Assembly: GCA_963579025.1 (NCBI GenBank)
Contig: CAUZFZ010000185.1
Span: 1-18,813, forward strand
Origin: CAUZFZ01 sp963579025
Lineage (GTDB): Bacteria; Planctomycetota; Planctomycetia; Planctomycetales; Planctomycetaceae
Direction: 5' to 3'
DNA length: 18,813 nt
Shown here: positions 6,821 through 13,856 of the stretch, piece by piece
Position numbering within the stretch: the first letter of the stretch is position 1
Layout of the letters: every line of letters begins with the position of its first letter
Position numbers and translations under genes: made by a program
Notes under the pieces: model-generated
Databases searched by the model: none
What the model saw: the letters and a program-made list of their open reading frames with translations, nothing else
Told to the model about the DNA's origin: nothing

Positions 6821-7930
6821 CTAAACGGGTTCGAGATCGCTGTCCGATCGGGAAGGTCGGAAGACACAGAGTCCGATGCCAAACTCGTACAGCAGCACCA
6901 GTGGGAACATCATCATCAGCATGCTCATCGGATCCGCCGGCGTCATGATCATCGAAAGGAACGCAATGACCAGAATGGCCATGCGTCGCTTCTCACGATA
7001 GTCCGTGACGTTGAATACCGAAATCCGTTCCAGAAAGAGCATGATCATCGGCAATTGAAAACTGATGCCGAACATCAGAGGCAGCGTGACGGCGAAGCTG
7101 ATCCATTCGGACAGGCGAATTTGCGGCTGCACCTCGAGCATCTTGTTAAACCGCAGCAGGAAGTCGAGCACGAACGGGAAGACGGCGAAGAAGCAGAAGA
7201 TCGCTCCGCCTGCAAACAGCACGACGCTCATGGGCAGATACGTGTAAATGTATTTGCGTTCGTGCGGGTACAGGCCCGCTGCCACAAACAGCCATGCCTG
7301 ATAGAAGACCCAGGGACTCGCGACGAGCAGGCCGGCGATCGCCGACACTTTGATGTATGTGATAAAGGCTTCCTGGACATTCAGCGTGACAGCCTGGCTC
7401 TGCCGCGTCATGACCGTCTCCAGTTCGGTCTGCAGTTCCAGAAACACGGTCGAAGCGGCCAGTAGCGGGGCCGGTTTCTCGTCTTCAGGCGCCTGCACCG
7501 GCGGATATGTCTCCGGATCGGCCTGGTGCATCAGGTTGGCGATGTCCGACGGACGAACGAATATCTTGATCGTACGCGTGGGTTGTTCACCCGTTTCGAG
7601 TTCCACGTTGACTGTTTCGACAATCGGTTCCGCGGGGTCATCTTCGGGCGTGGATTCCGCTTCAACGCCGAACTCGGCCTTCAGCCAGGTCAAAAAGTCG
7701 AATGGTTTGTCTTTCGGGACATTGTCAACGACATTGATGGCACCATGCTCTCGGAGAGCGCTGTCGATGGGCGCCCGGACGACGGCCACGATCTTAGCGC
7801 CGTAGAACAAGGCAATAATGATGCAAATGAACAGGCCGATGAAGCCGCGGATCACGTGCGTTCGGAGGCATTCCAGATGCTCTCCGAATGTCATTGTTGA
7901 ATCGTCGAACAGGTCTTTGGAGTCGGCCAT
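6821..7930 (-). CDS. tatC: Sec-independent protein translocase subunit TatC with enlarged first periplasmic loop
   Basis: TatC is the multi-spanning receptor of the twin-arginine translocation system and binds folded-protein signal peptides. Landmarks are visible: EHLECLR at the N-terminus (residues 17-23), TM1 at about 27-51, AFITYIK (188-194), the Y-x-HER-K segment with Glu224 (equivalent to E. coli Glu103), and the late segment YREKRRMAILVIAFLSMIMTPADP. Six membrane helices can be drawn. The protein is 369 residues against about 250-260 for typical TatC. The excess lies between TM1 and AFITYIK (about residues 55-187), an acidic, proline-rich insert of roughly 110 residues on the periplasmic side. 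The position matching E. coli Glu15 is Cys21. The ATG at 7930 has GAGG 8 bases upstream. No tatA or tatB is next to it. It is the first gene of the minus-strand run. Confidence 0.93.
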   Translation of the reverse strand: MADSKDLFDDSTMTFGEHLECLRTHVIRGFIGLFICIIIALFYGAKIVAVVRAPIDSALREHGAINVVDNVPKDKPFDFLTWLKAEFGVEAESTPEDDPAEPIVETVNVELETGEQPTRTIKIFVRPSDIANLMHQADPETYPPVQAPEDEKPAPLLAASTVFLELQTELETVMTRQSQAVTLNVQEAFITYIKVSAIAGLLVASPWVFYQAWLFVAAGLYPHERKYIYTYLPMSVVLFAGGAIFCFFAVFPFVLDFLLRFNKMLEVQPQIRLSEWISFAVTLPLMFGISFQLPMIMLFLERISVFNVTDYREKRRMAILVIAFLSMIMTPADPMSMLMMMFPLVLLYEFGIGLCVFRPSRSDSDLEPV

Positions 7931-8312
7931 GTCTGACCTCGCTCAATTCAGGAAACACAAATGTGCAAGTGCGGATTGCTGCTGCACAGACCACCTGATT
8001 TTCGACGCGGGTTCCGAACCGTGACACGCATTGCGTCAGCCAGTCTGTACCCGGGTCACCGCATCGGAGAACTGTGACCAGCAGGCAGCGAATCGTCCTG
8101 TGGGACGGACCACCGGCGCGATCAGGTTCAACTGGGGACGGCAAACCTCAGCAGGGACAGCAGAAGGCCGCAGAGAGTTTCCGGCACGAATCCGGCGTCG
8201 AAGTGCTGTCCACTCGGTTTGCCCGCAGAAGCATGCAGGACGAATGAGCGGAGACGGGTAGTGTGACCCGTCGCGGATTCAGAGTCAACGAAAGGTGATC
8301 AACGATGCAGCA
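7931..8312. other. Intergenic region upstream of tatC, no gene recognised
   Basis: This 382-base stretch between tatC and the HEAT-like gene presumably carries the tatC promoter, but no clear -35/-10 pair stands out. It holds several small inverted repeats: an 11-base palindrome GGTTCCGAACC at 8010-8020, GGTCAC/GTGACC at 8054-8059 and 8074-8079, and CGTCC/GGACG at 8094-8107. I checked for a small tatA-like reading frame and saw none. The short open frames here have unconvincing Arg-rich composition. Confidence 0.6.
8253..8272 (-). terminator. Hairpin downstream of the HEAT-like gene
   Basis: GACGGGT (8253-8259) and ACCCGTC (8266-8272) form a perfect 7-base-pair stem with a 6-base loop, about 40 bases past the stop of the minus-strand gene at 8313. 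There is no T-tract, so it is only a possible terminator or RNA 3'-end stabiliser. Confidence 0.3.
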
Positions 8313-9638
8313 CTATCGACCAGCGACGGCAGGACTCGGAGTGCCCGCGTTGCTTTGCAGTGGTTGCGTGATCGGCTGACCGTTCGGGTCGATGGACATG
8401 CTGGCGGGCGGCTGCCACGTTCCCAGCTTCTGAATCAGGTTTGGGGGAAATGCGGCGGGAGTTCCCAGCTGAGAAGCTCGCATGATGGCCTGAACTAATG
8501 GACGAATATCACCGTACGCCGAAGTGATGCTGGGGCGTTTGAGAGTCGCCAGCAGGCCGATATTCTCAGGTTCGACCGTGCTGCGCTGAAATGCTCGGTA
8601 CACATCCTGAAAACGGAACAAAGCCTGGGTACTTGAAAGCCGCCCCTGATTGACGTCCTGAGCCATCTGCTGCGCCAGCTTGACGAGCACGAAAGCGATT
8701 GGATCTGCCTGGACCCCACTTGGAATTTGCGCCCGACCCAGAGCGAACGCCGCCTTGGCGCGGATGGCGTACGAGCGTTTCGGATTTGCGATAATTCGAG
8801 CCAGAGCATCGACGATAAGCGGCTTTGGGACATTTTTCGCGTCGGGAACCATGTCCACCCCGGACTGAACGACCGCCAACACCAGCCGCGCGTGATACCA
8901 GTCAATTCCTGGTTTCGCGAGTTGAGACAGAATTCGTCGAGCGGCTTCGGCGGGAAGCTTGCTGTTCGGCGGCAGCGTCTGACGACCAAGCTGCAGAATA
9001 CGTTCAATGCTGCGGGCCGCGAGGATACGAACGGCTTCAGGCTGATCGGTTCCGCCCTGGGGAGTGTCGATCACGTCCAGAAGTGGAGGCAAACTCCGGG
9101 TCCACGCGACCGCCGGCACAGGCTGCAGGCCCGGCTTCTCAGGGGCAACGTTAAGCTCGCCCAGCAACATGGCTGCCTGGCAGCGGACGTGAAAGTTGCC
9201 GTCGAGCACATCCAGCGTTCGTTTCAGAATCTCATCCAGCGCAAACGCTCGCACATCTGGATTACGGCATTCACGGTCGAAGTCCCGCAGCAGATCCTTC
9301 CGCACCTTGGTAAGGCCATTCCGCTCGTCCGTAATCGTGAGGTGATAAATCTGGACGCGAATGCTTTCAGTCAGCGTCGCGCGGCATTCGTCCGTAAGCT
9401 GGCTCTCACGCAGAGCGTCGAAGTATTTCAGCCTGGTTTTTTTCCATGTGGCGACTTCTTCGGCCGTGATCAGTTCGTTCTCGAGCGTGAGTACCTTTGG
9501 CGGTTGCTGGGCTGGCTGAAATCCGGGCGGAAGACCCGAGTTCTGCTGTGACAGCGCGGGCGAAGCCACAGCCAATACCAGCGTCGCATACGCGATGCAC
9601 TGGCAGGCAGCTGCTCGCGGGAGGCTCAATGGAAGCAC
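8313..9638 (-). CDS. Secreted HEAT-like helical repeat protein of unknown function
   Basis: This is a 441-residue protein I cannot assign to a named family. It has a signal peptide (about residues 1-30, with an Ala-Leu-Ser type cleavage site before QQNSGLPPGF), then a Pro/Gln-rich linker. The rest is largely helical, with HEAT/Armadillo-like segments such as VRCQAAMLLGELN, AVRILAARSIERIL and YAIRAKAAFALGRAQ, each pairing a V-x-x-x-AA-x-x-L pattern with a following helix. A Pro/Gln/Ser-rich tail closes the protein. It is expected to act as a periplasmic scaffold. The start is a GTG at 9638 preceded by AGAAGGA at 5-base spacing, which is a good ribosome site. It is separated by 223 bases from the glycosyltransferase gene upstream, so it probably has its own promoter in that gap. 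Confidence 0.8.
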   Translation of the reverse strand: MLPLSLPRAAACQCIAYATLVLAVASPALSQQNSGLPPGFQPAQQPPKVLTLENELITAEEVATWKKTRLKYFDALRESQLTDECRATLTESIRVQIYHLTITDERNGLTKVRKDLLRDFDRECRNPDVRAFALDEILKRTLDVLDGNFHVRCQAAMLLGELNVAPEKPGLQPVPAVAWTRSLPPLLDVIDTPQGGTDQPEAVRILAARSIERILQLGRQTLPPNSKLPAEAARRILSQLAKPGIDWYHARLVLAVVQSGVDMVPDAKNVPKPLIVDALARIIANPKRSYAIRAKAAFALGRAQIPSGVQADPIAFVLVKLAQQMAQDVNQGRLSSTQALFRFQDVYRAFQRSTVEPENIGLLATLKRPSITSAYGDIRPLVQAIMRASQLGTPAAFPPNLIQKLGTWQPPASMSIDPNGQPITQPLQSNAGTPSPAVAGR

Positions 9639-9861
9639 GGGCTGTCCTTCTGACTGTGGTCGCTAGTGAACTGGGGTGCGGGAATGTTCTCCGTAGCTGA
9701 AGTCGTGAGACTTCGGCGTTGCAGAGCAAACGACTGGACTCTCTCAAGCTCATCTACAGAATACCGCAGTGCGCACGGGAATCTTTCAACTGGTAACCGT
9801 ATCAGTCGCGAATTCTGCTCTCAAGCTGTATCGCCAGCCCGGATGGCACTGAACGGTCGTG
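9639..9861. promoter_or_regulatory. Intergenic region presumed to carry the HEAT-like gene promoter
   Basis: This 223-base gap lies between the stop of the minus-strand glycosyltransferase gene and the start of the minus-strand HEAT-like gene. Apart from a conspicuous hairpin at 9696-9717 and the AGAAGGA ribosome site just upstream of 9638, I see no clear element. Confidence 0.3.
9696..9717. repeat. Small REP-like hairpin with a GTGA tetraloop
   Basis: GCTGAAGTC (9696-9704) and GACTTCGGC (9709-9717) pair over 9 positions with one T-G wobble, closed by a GTGA loop. GTGA is of the stable GNRA class if transcribed from the plus strand. No T-tract follows. The compactness and isolation in an intergenic gap resemble a dispersed palindromic element. 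I could not count copies elsewhere in the genome. Confidence 0.5.
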
Positions 9862-11172
9862 TCATTCCTGTTTTGCGGAAATGGCCTGAAAGCTCTGCAG
9901 CTGCGCCTCGAAAATTGTCTGCGTCTGCCTGACCATTGCTTCCATGTTGAACGCTTCACGAACTCGTGACGAGCCTTCCGTTGCCAGTCGCAGGCGCAGA
10001 GTCGGCTCATCAATCACACGCTCAAGACTATTCACCAGGTCCGCAGTATCATCCGGTTGATAAAGAAGTCCTCCACCCGTCTGGTCGAGCATTTCCGGAA
10101 ACGACCCGTGGGCCGGCTGAACCACGGGCACTCCACTCGCCAGCGACTCAAGCACAAAAATTCCCTTCGGTTCCCGATAGACCGTGGGGACGCACAACAC
10201 GTCCAGCGTCTGCAGAAATGCCACTTTCCCGGCATGATCCGGCGGACTGCCGGCGTACTCAAACGCAGTGCCAAGATCCGCTGCGTCTTTTCGGAGACGA
10301 TCGAACCAGGCCTGGTCTCTGCTGCCGAGGTATCCGCCAGCCACAAGCCGCACGCTGCGTCCACGCTGCCGCAGAGTCCGCACTGCATCGATCAGCACAT
10401 GCAGCCCTTTTTCCGGACAAATCCGCGCGAAGTACCCGATTCGAAACGGTTCACCGGCAACCGCCTTTGGCTGACCTTCAAAATCAGAAAAGTCAATTCC
10501 AAGTGGAATGCGATGGAACCGTTCGGCAGGCAGGCCGAGGAGTTCCGACATGTGGTCCCGGTAGTAATTGCTGTGAACCAGAAAGCCATCAAATTCAGCG
10601 GACCGCTCACTCATGCGACGGATTGTCTCGGTACGAAACTTGTCCGGCAGGCTGTCGAGAAAGATGTCATCACCCTGTAGCGTGCAGAAGACAGGACCGG
10701 AGAATTGTTGCTTCAAAGTGCGCAGGACTCCGCACAGCAGAGCGTTGCTGAAACAGACGACGTCGGGCTTCAGGTCGTTGCCAATGAACGCGGCCAGTTC
10801 TTCGACGTCCGTCTGCTGAGGCCCCGACTCGCCATCGAGCATGGCAAGTGTCAGTTCGCCAAGATTGCTGGCGTCGTTACTGACCGAAAACTTCGTGGCG
10901 AGACTGATCAGCTTCGGATGATCGACCCAGCGAGTCGCCCAGCGTGGCAGTCGTCGCCAGAAGTCCCAGCGGTGTTCGAGATACACGTTGATCCCGCCGA
11001 AGAACACACGCTGACTGCTGAGGTTCTCTTCATCGACGCGGATCGGCGTGTAGGTCGGGATCAGAGTGACTTCGACACCGGCATCACGAAGCGCGCGTGC
11101 CCACGTGTTGTCGTGCATGCACGAGCCGCAGAACATGCCTGCTCCACCGGCAGTGACGATCGCTACGTGCAT
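9862..11172 (-). CDS. Family GT4-like glycosyltransferase (group 1)
   Basis: This 436-residue GT-B-fold enzyme begins with MHVAIVTAGGAGMFCGSC, the glycine-rich N-terminal loop of a planctomycete-typical GT4 subgroup, followed by RVFFGGINVYLE. The C-terminal Rossmann domain has the GYFARICPEKGL segment and the nucleotide-sugar-binding E-x7-E motif (Glu334 and Glu342, EPKGIFVLE). Such retaining enzymes transfer a sugar from a nucleotide donor onto polysaccharide, lipid or small-molecule acceptors in the cytoplasm. Donor and acceptor cannot be read here. The frame extends 29 codons upstream (to 11259), but that extension is a Lys/Arg-rich run overlapping the TPR gene, and homology starts at the ATG at 11172. 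No strong ribosome site is seen. It lies 40 bases behind the secreted TPR gene, so the two may be co-transcribed. Confidence 0.88.
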   Translation of the reverse strand: MHVAIVTAGGAGMFCGSCMHDNTWARALRDAGVEVTLIPTYTPIRVDEENLSSQRVFFGGINVYLEHRWDFWRRLPRWATRWVDHPKLISLATKFSVSNDASNLGELTLAMLDGESGPQQTDVEELAAFIGNDLKPDVVCFSNALLCGVLRTLKQQFSGPVFCTLQGDDIFLDSLPDKFRTETIRRMSERSAEFDGFLVHSNYYRDHMSELLGLPAERFHRIPLGIDFSDFEGQPKAVAGEPFRIGYFARICPEKGLHVLIDAVRTLRQRGRSVRLVAGGYLGSRDQAWFDRLRKDAADLGTAFEYAGSPPDHAGKVAFLQTLDVLCVPTVYREPKGIFVLESLASGVPVVQPAHGSFPEMLDQTGGGLLYQPDDTADLVNSLERVIDEPTLRLRLATEGSSRVREAFNMEAMVRQTQTIFEAQLQSFQAISAKQE

Positions 11173-11212
11173 GGTGCGAACTGTGAAATGACAGGTTTGA
11201 CGGAACGGCCTC

Positions 11213-12013
11213 TTAAGGTTTCGATTTCCTGTCTGCGTCCTTTTTCTTTTTCTTTTCAACCAGCAGGTCGTAGTGCAGGCGACCGACGTGCCACATGTAA
11301 TGCGGGCCGTAACCCGCCTTCGGTCCCCAGCCGTTGGCGGTTGACCTGGTCAGATGCTCAATCGCCGCGTCGTCGCGATCCTCCAGCGCGTGATGCAGGC
11401 CAACATACAGGTGCGCGTAGAAGAGTCGCTTTTCACGTTCGGTCTCACCGATCTCGGCATCGTCGATCAGTTTCAGAACCTGTTTCGGAGTCAGGTCACC
11501 GGAAAACAGCTTGTAGACCGATGGAAACGGCTCGCGATCGGTCTTCTCATACTTCAGCAGTCCGGCCTGAGCCTTGTCGCGTCCGTAAGCCCGGTACTGC
11601 GAGAAAAATCGCCAGATGCCGTTTTCACGATCGACATCATCAAACGTGTGATACTCCTCGAACTGCTTTGCGGCTCCCGGGAATTTTCCGGCGTAAAAGC
11701 GAGCAATGCCGCGCCGCCAGTGCGACGGTCCCTGCCGTTCATCAAGTTCGACCATCTTCTCGTAATCCGCGAGTGACTCTGCAAAGCGGCCCAGAAAGAA
11801 GTTCGCATCCCCTCGACGCGAATACATGCCGACGTTGTCAGGTGCTTCTTTAATGGCCGCGTCGAGAGTCTCGATTTCCGCACGAAACTCCACGGACATC
11901 TTCCTGCGGGCCTCTGCCGACAATGGATGCTCACCGGCGATCAGGACCGGTGGGAAGGTGTGGAGCAGAGTGACTGTCGCCGCGACAGCACTGATGGGTA
12001 ATCGGTTCCGCAT
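11213..12013 (-). CDS. Secreted TPR protein
   Basis: The 266-residue product has a signal peptide (about residues 1-27, hydrophobic core AVAATVTLLHTFPPVLIAG). At least two clear tetratricopeptide repeats follow: residues 60-93 (MYSRRGDANFFLGRFAES, then DYEKMVELD) and 94-127 (WRRGIARFYAGKF, then AKQFEEY). The remaining helical region keeps a TPR-like rhythm (YVGLHHALEDRDDAAIEHL). The C-terminus is a lysine-rich tail. The layout is like small planctomycete TPR proteins that are annotated without function. The ATG at 12013 is well supported by GAGGA about 8 bases upstream. It is the first gene of its strand, with 560 bases of divergent intergenic sequence upstream. Confidence 0.85.
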   Translation of the reverse strand: MRNRLPISAVAATVTLLHTFPPVLIAGEHPLSAEARRKMSVEFRAEIETLDAAIKEAPDNVGMYSRRGDANFFLGRFAESLADYEKMVELDERQGPSHWRRGIARFYAGKFPGAAKQFEEYHTFDDVDRENGIWRFFSQYRAYGRDKAQAGLLKYEKTDREPFPSVYKLFSGDLTPKQVLKLIDDAEIGETEREKRLFYAHLYVGLHHALEDRDDAAIEHLTRSTANGWGPKAGYGPHYMWHVGRLHYDLLVEKKKKKDADRKSKP

Positions 12014-12573
12014 GCAGACGTCCTCAAGGAGTGTCTCTTGTCATCGAACAACCGGTCGCCACCGCGACCGCACGCAACTTATGTGGGTCAACAGGAAAAG
12101 GACAAGCGTGTGCGTACCACAACAGAATGTGTCTCGTGCTTATTCTGACTACAAGATGCGCCAAGTACTTTACAGACAGAATCCAGGGACTAGCATCTCG
12201 CCGCTTTGAACGGATGGAGAGAGTGAACTAAGGAATGGCTCACCCCAATTCAAAGTAGCTGGGTGAGCATCTGGTTCGCTCGGCAACCTCGTTCATTCGA
12301 GGAACAAGCGGGAGTCGCGGCATGGGCCGTGACTTTCAGATTGTCTGGTTTCTGGCAGGGAATCGAGGAGATTCTCAGCCACCGCAGTCCAAAGGATTGG
12401 AATTGCAGAGCACGGAATGGAATTCGACACGCAGCTCACTTCCTTGAGGCTGTGTGGTCCCGCCATGTGCTTTCGCTTGAACAAACCTCGCCGGCTGCAT
12501 CGGCTGAGAGAGAGACTCGACCGACCGGAATCCAGGTCTCATTTCAACTGACACGTCCAGGGAGGGAAACGTC
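12014..12573. promoter_or_regulatory. Long divergent intergenic region, presumed promoters for both flanking genes
   Basis: These 560 bases separate the minus-strand TPR gene from the plus-strand amidotransferase-fold gene, so promoters for both should lie here. I could not identify a convincing -35/-10 pair. A GGGAGGG run just upstream of 12574 is the ribosome site for the plus-strand gene. One strong inverted repeat lies in the middle. A 104-codon open frame at 12263-12577 ends in an ATGA overlap with the downstream start, but it has no recognisable domain and I do not call it a gene. Confidence 0.45.
12238..12268. repeat. 8-base-pair perfect inverted repeat in the divergent region
   Basis: GCTCACCC (12238-12245) and GGGTGAGC (12261-12268) are exact reverse complements separated by 15 bases. 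No gene ends here, so a terminator role is not obvious. It could be a regulator-binding site, or a leader RNA hairpin for the gene at 12574. Confidence 0.45.
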
Positions 12574-13398
12574 ATGACGAAAAAGCCAATGATTGGAATT
12601 ACCGGCGACTACCGTTCACCGCGCAAGGATTCGGAAGCGATGAGCTGGTTCAAGTCGGGTACGTACGATTGCATCACAGCTTCAAAGATCCAGACCGCGG
12701 GTAACAACAAAGCCCGCAACTGCCCCGGAGGGCTACCGTACCTGATCCCTCCATTCGACAACCTCGAAGATATCGAAATGGTCATCGATATGGTCGATGG
12801 CATCGTCCTTGGTGGTTGCCACCTGGACCTCGATCTGGAACGCATGGGGCACGATCCGCACCCGGCGGCCCGCACGATGCCGATCAGGCGTGAAGATTTT
12901 GATCGCAAGCTGTGTCAACTGGCGGTGAAACGAAAGCTGCCGATTCTTGCGATCGGAGCCGGCATGCAGATGCTCAACCACATTTGTGGTGGCACCATCT
13001 TCCGGCATCTTCCGGAGGACTTCGTACGACCGCTGCAGCATCGAGATCCCGTCGAGCCGAATTTGCGGCATCTGATTGAGATCGACGAAGACTCGCTGAT
13101 GTTCGACATCTATGGTCCAGGCGAGATTCGGGTGAACAGTCAGCACCACATGTCGATCGATCTGGTGGCCGACCCGTTCCGCGTGTCAGCTCGCACGCCG
13201 GATGGAGTGATTGAATCGTATGAATCGAAGAATCTGGATGACTGGTTCGTCATTGGTGTGCAATGGCATCCGGAGAGCATGACAGCCTCGCGGCTCGACA
13301 TGCAGATTTTTGAGACATTCGTCCAGGCCTGCGAAGACATGCGACGAGGGCAGCGATTCGTCCTGCCATTCCCAACCGCACCGAAAGTTGCCGCCTGA
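12574..13398 (+). CDS. Class I glutamine amidotransferase-like protein, peptidase C26/PuuD type, lacking the nucleophile Cys
   Basis: The 274-residue protein matches the gamma-glutamyl-gamma-aminobutyrate hydrolase (PuuD/C26) fold. It has the N-terminal PMIGITGDYR strand, the GIVLGGCHLDLD segment (residues 76-86, compare canonical GG-x-D-V-x-P), the NSQHHMSIDLVA segment (188-199) and QWHPES (230-235) with catalytic His232 and Glu234. In the nucleophile elbow, where active enzymes read I-C-R-G-M-Q, this protein reads I-G-A-G-M-Q (127-132). The catalytic Cys is replaced by Gly128 and the next Arg by Ala. The classical thiol mechanism is therefore impossible. It may be a binding or regulatory protein, or use another chemistry. 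The ATG has a GGGAGGG ribosome site. A strong terminator follows, so it is probably transcribed alone. It is cytoplasmic by lack of a signal peptide. Confidence 0.87.
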   Translation: MTKKPMIGITGDYRSPRKDSEAMSWFKSGTYDCITASKIQTAGNNKARNCPGGLPYLIPPFDNLEDIEMVIDMVDGIVLGGCHLDLDLERMGHDPHPAARTMPIRREDFDRKLCQLAVKRKLPILAIGAGMQMLNHICGGTIFRHLPEDFVRPLQHRDPVEPNLRHLIEIDEDSLMFDIYGPGEIRVNSQHHMSIDLVADPFRVSARTPDGVIESYESKNLDDWFVIGVQWHPESMTASRLDMQIFETFVQACEDMRRGQRFVLPFPTAPKVAA

Positions 13399-13482
13399 GG
13401 GACGTTTATGGCGTCAAAAACCGACCTTGCGAAATGATCGGCGATGGATTTCCCTCGACCGCCCAACAAAGTCAGCCCCGAC

Positions 13483-13528
13483 AACCCTGTGCTTAGCGAT
13501 GGACTATCGTGAAAGTACAGGGTTTTTT
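13483..13528 (+). terminator. Intrinsic terminator after the amidotransferase-fold gene
   Basis: AACCCTGT (13483-13490) pairs perfectly with ACAGGGTT (13517-13524), and the second arm runs into a T6 tract (13523-13528). Within the long loop, CGAT and ATCG can make a second short helix, giving a hairpin with an internal loop. It lies about 85 bases after the stop at 13398 and is the only textbook Rho-independent terminator I see in the window. Confidence 0.75.
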
Positions 13529-13856
13529 CATGCGCGCGTCTCGATTCGAGGCTCCAACCCGACACACAACTCCGACAACCCAGTCACCCCACGCCCGCTC
13601 CCCCCGTCATCAGTCATCACCCGACAATCCCGCACAACTGGAGCGACTTGGATTAACCTTCCATGCCGTGCAGAAATTGTGTTTGAAAGACTTATGCCGG
13701 CTACGTCGGCAATCTGAACTGGCTGACCGTTTCCGGTTCTGTAAGCTGAATCAAAAGACACATGTTTTCAACGAGTCACTTCTGTTGTCCGTGCTGGAAT
13801 GCATCGGGCGCAGAAGGACGCAACCTGGGACGCAACCTGGGACGCTTGGACTGTCG
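13529..13856. promoter_or_regulatory. Leader region between terminator and HEPN gene
   Basis: This 328-base stretch is open in the HEPN frame back to a GTG at 13509, but that start lies inside the terminator hairpin and has no ribosome site. The implied residues do not look like a domain. Codons here (TTA, TTG, CTT, AAA) are also less GC-rich than in the gene body. I treat it as probably non-coding and likely to hold the HEPN promoter. It contains a 5-base-pair hairpin (TGCCG/CGGCA at about 13694-13710) and a 12-base tandem repeat. Confidence 0.4.
13816..13845 (+). repeat. 12-base tandem direct repeat, 2.5 copies
   Basis: GGACGCAACCTG occurs at 13816-13827 and 13828-13839, followed by a half copy GGACGC at 13840-13845. 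If translated it would read Thr-Gln-Pro-Gly repeats. It sits just before the preferred HEPN start and looks like a slippage product. Confidence 0.8.

Noticed and set aside
6470..7465. Plus-strand open frame of 331 codons antisense to the nucleosidase and tatC
   Set aside because: It is the complement of two well-supported genes. Its composition is His/Gln/Arg-rich with no domain, as expected for an antisense shadow in GC-rich DNA.
7794..8261. Possible tatA-like or other small gene upstream of tatC
   Set aside because: None of the short frames here has the N-terminal membrane helix plus amphipathic helix of TatA, and their composition is shadow-like.
11173..11259. Upstream extension of the glycosyltransferase to 11259
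   Set aside because: It would overlap the 3' end of the TPR gene and adds only a basic run. The conserved GT4 N-terminus begins at 11172.
10705..11853. Plus-strand open frame of 382 codons antisense to the glycosyltransferase and TPR genes
   Set aside because: It crosses two real minus-strand genes and shows no motif or plausible ribosome site.
12263..12577. 104-codon frame ending in ATGA overlap
   Set aside because: It has no domain, mixed codon use, and a start inside an inverted repeat with no ribosome site. It is kept as a regulatory observation only.
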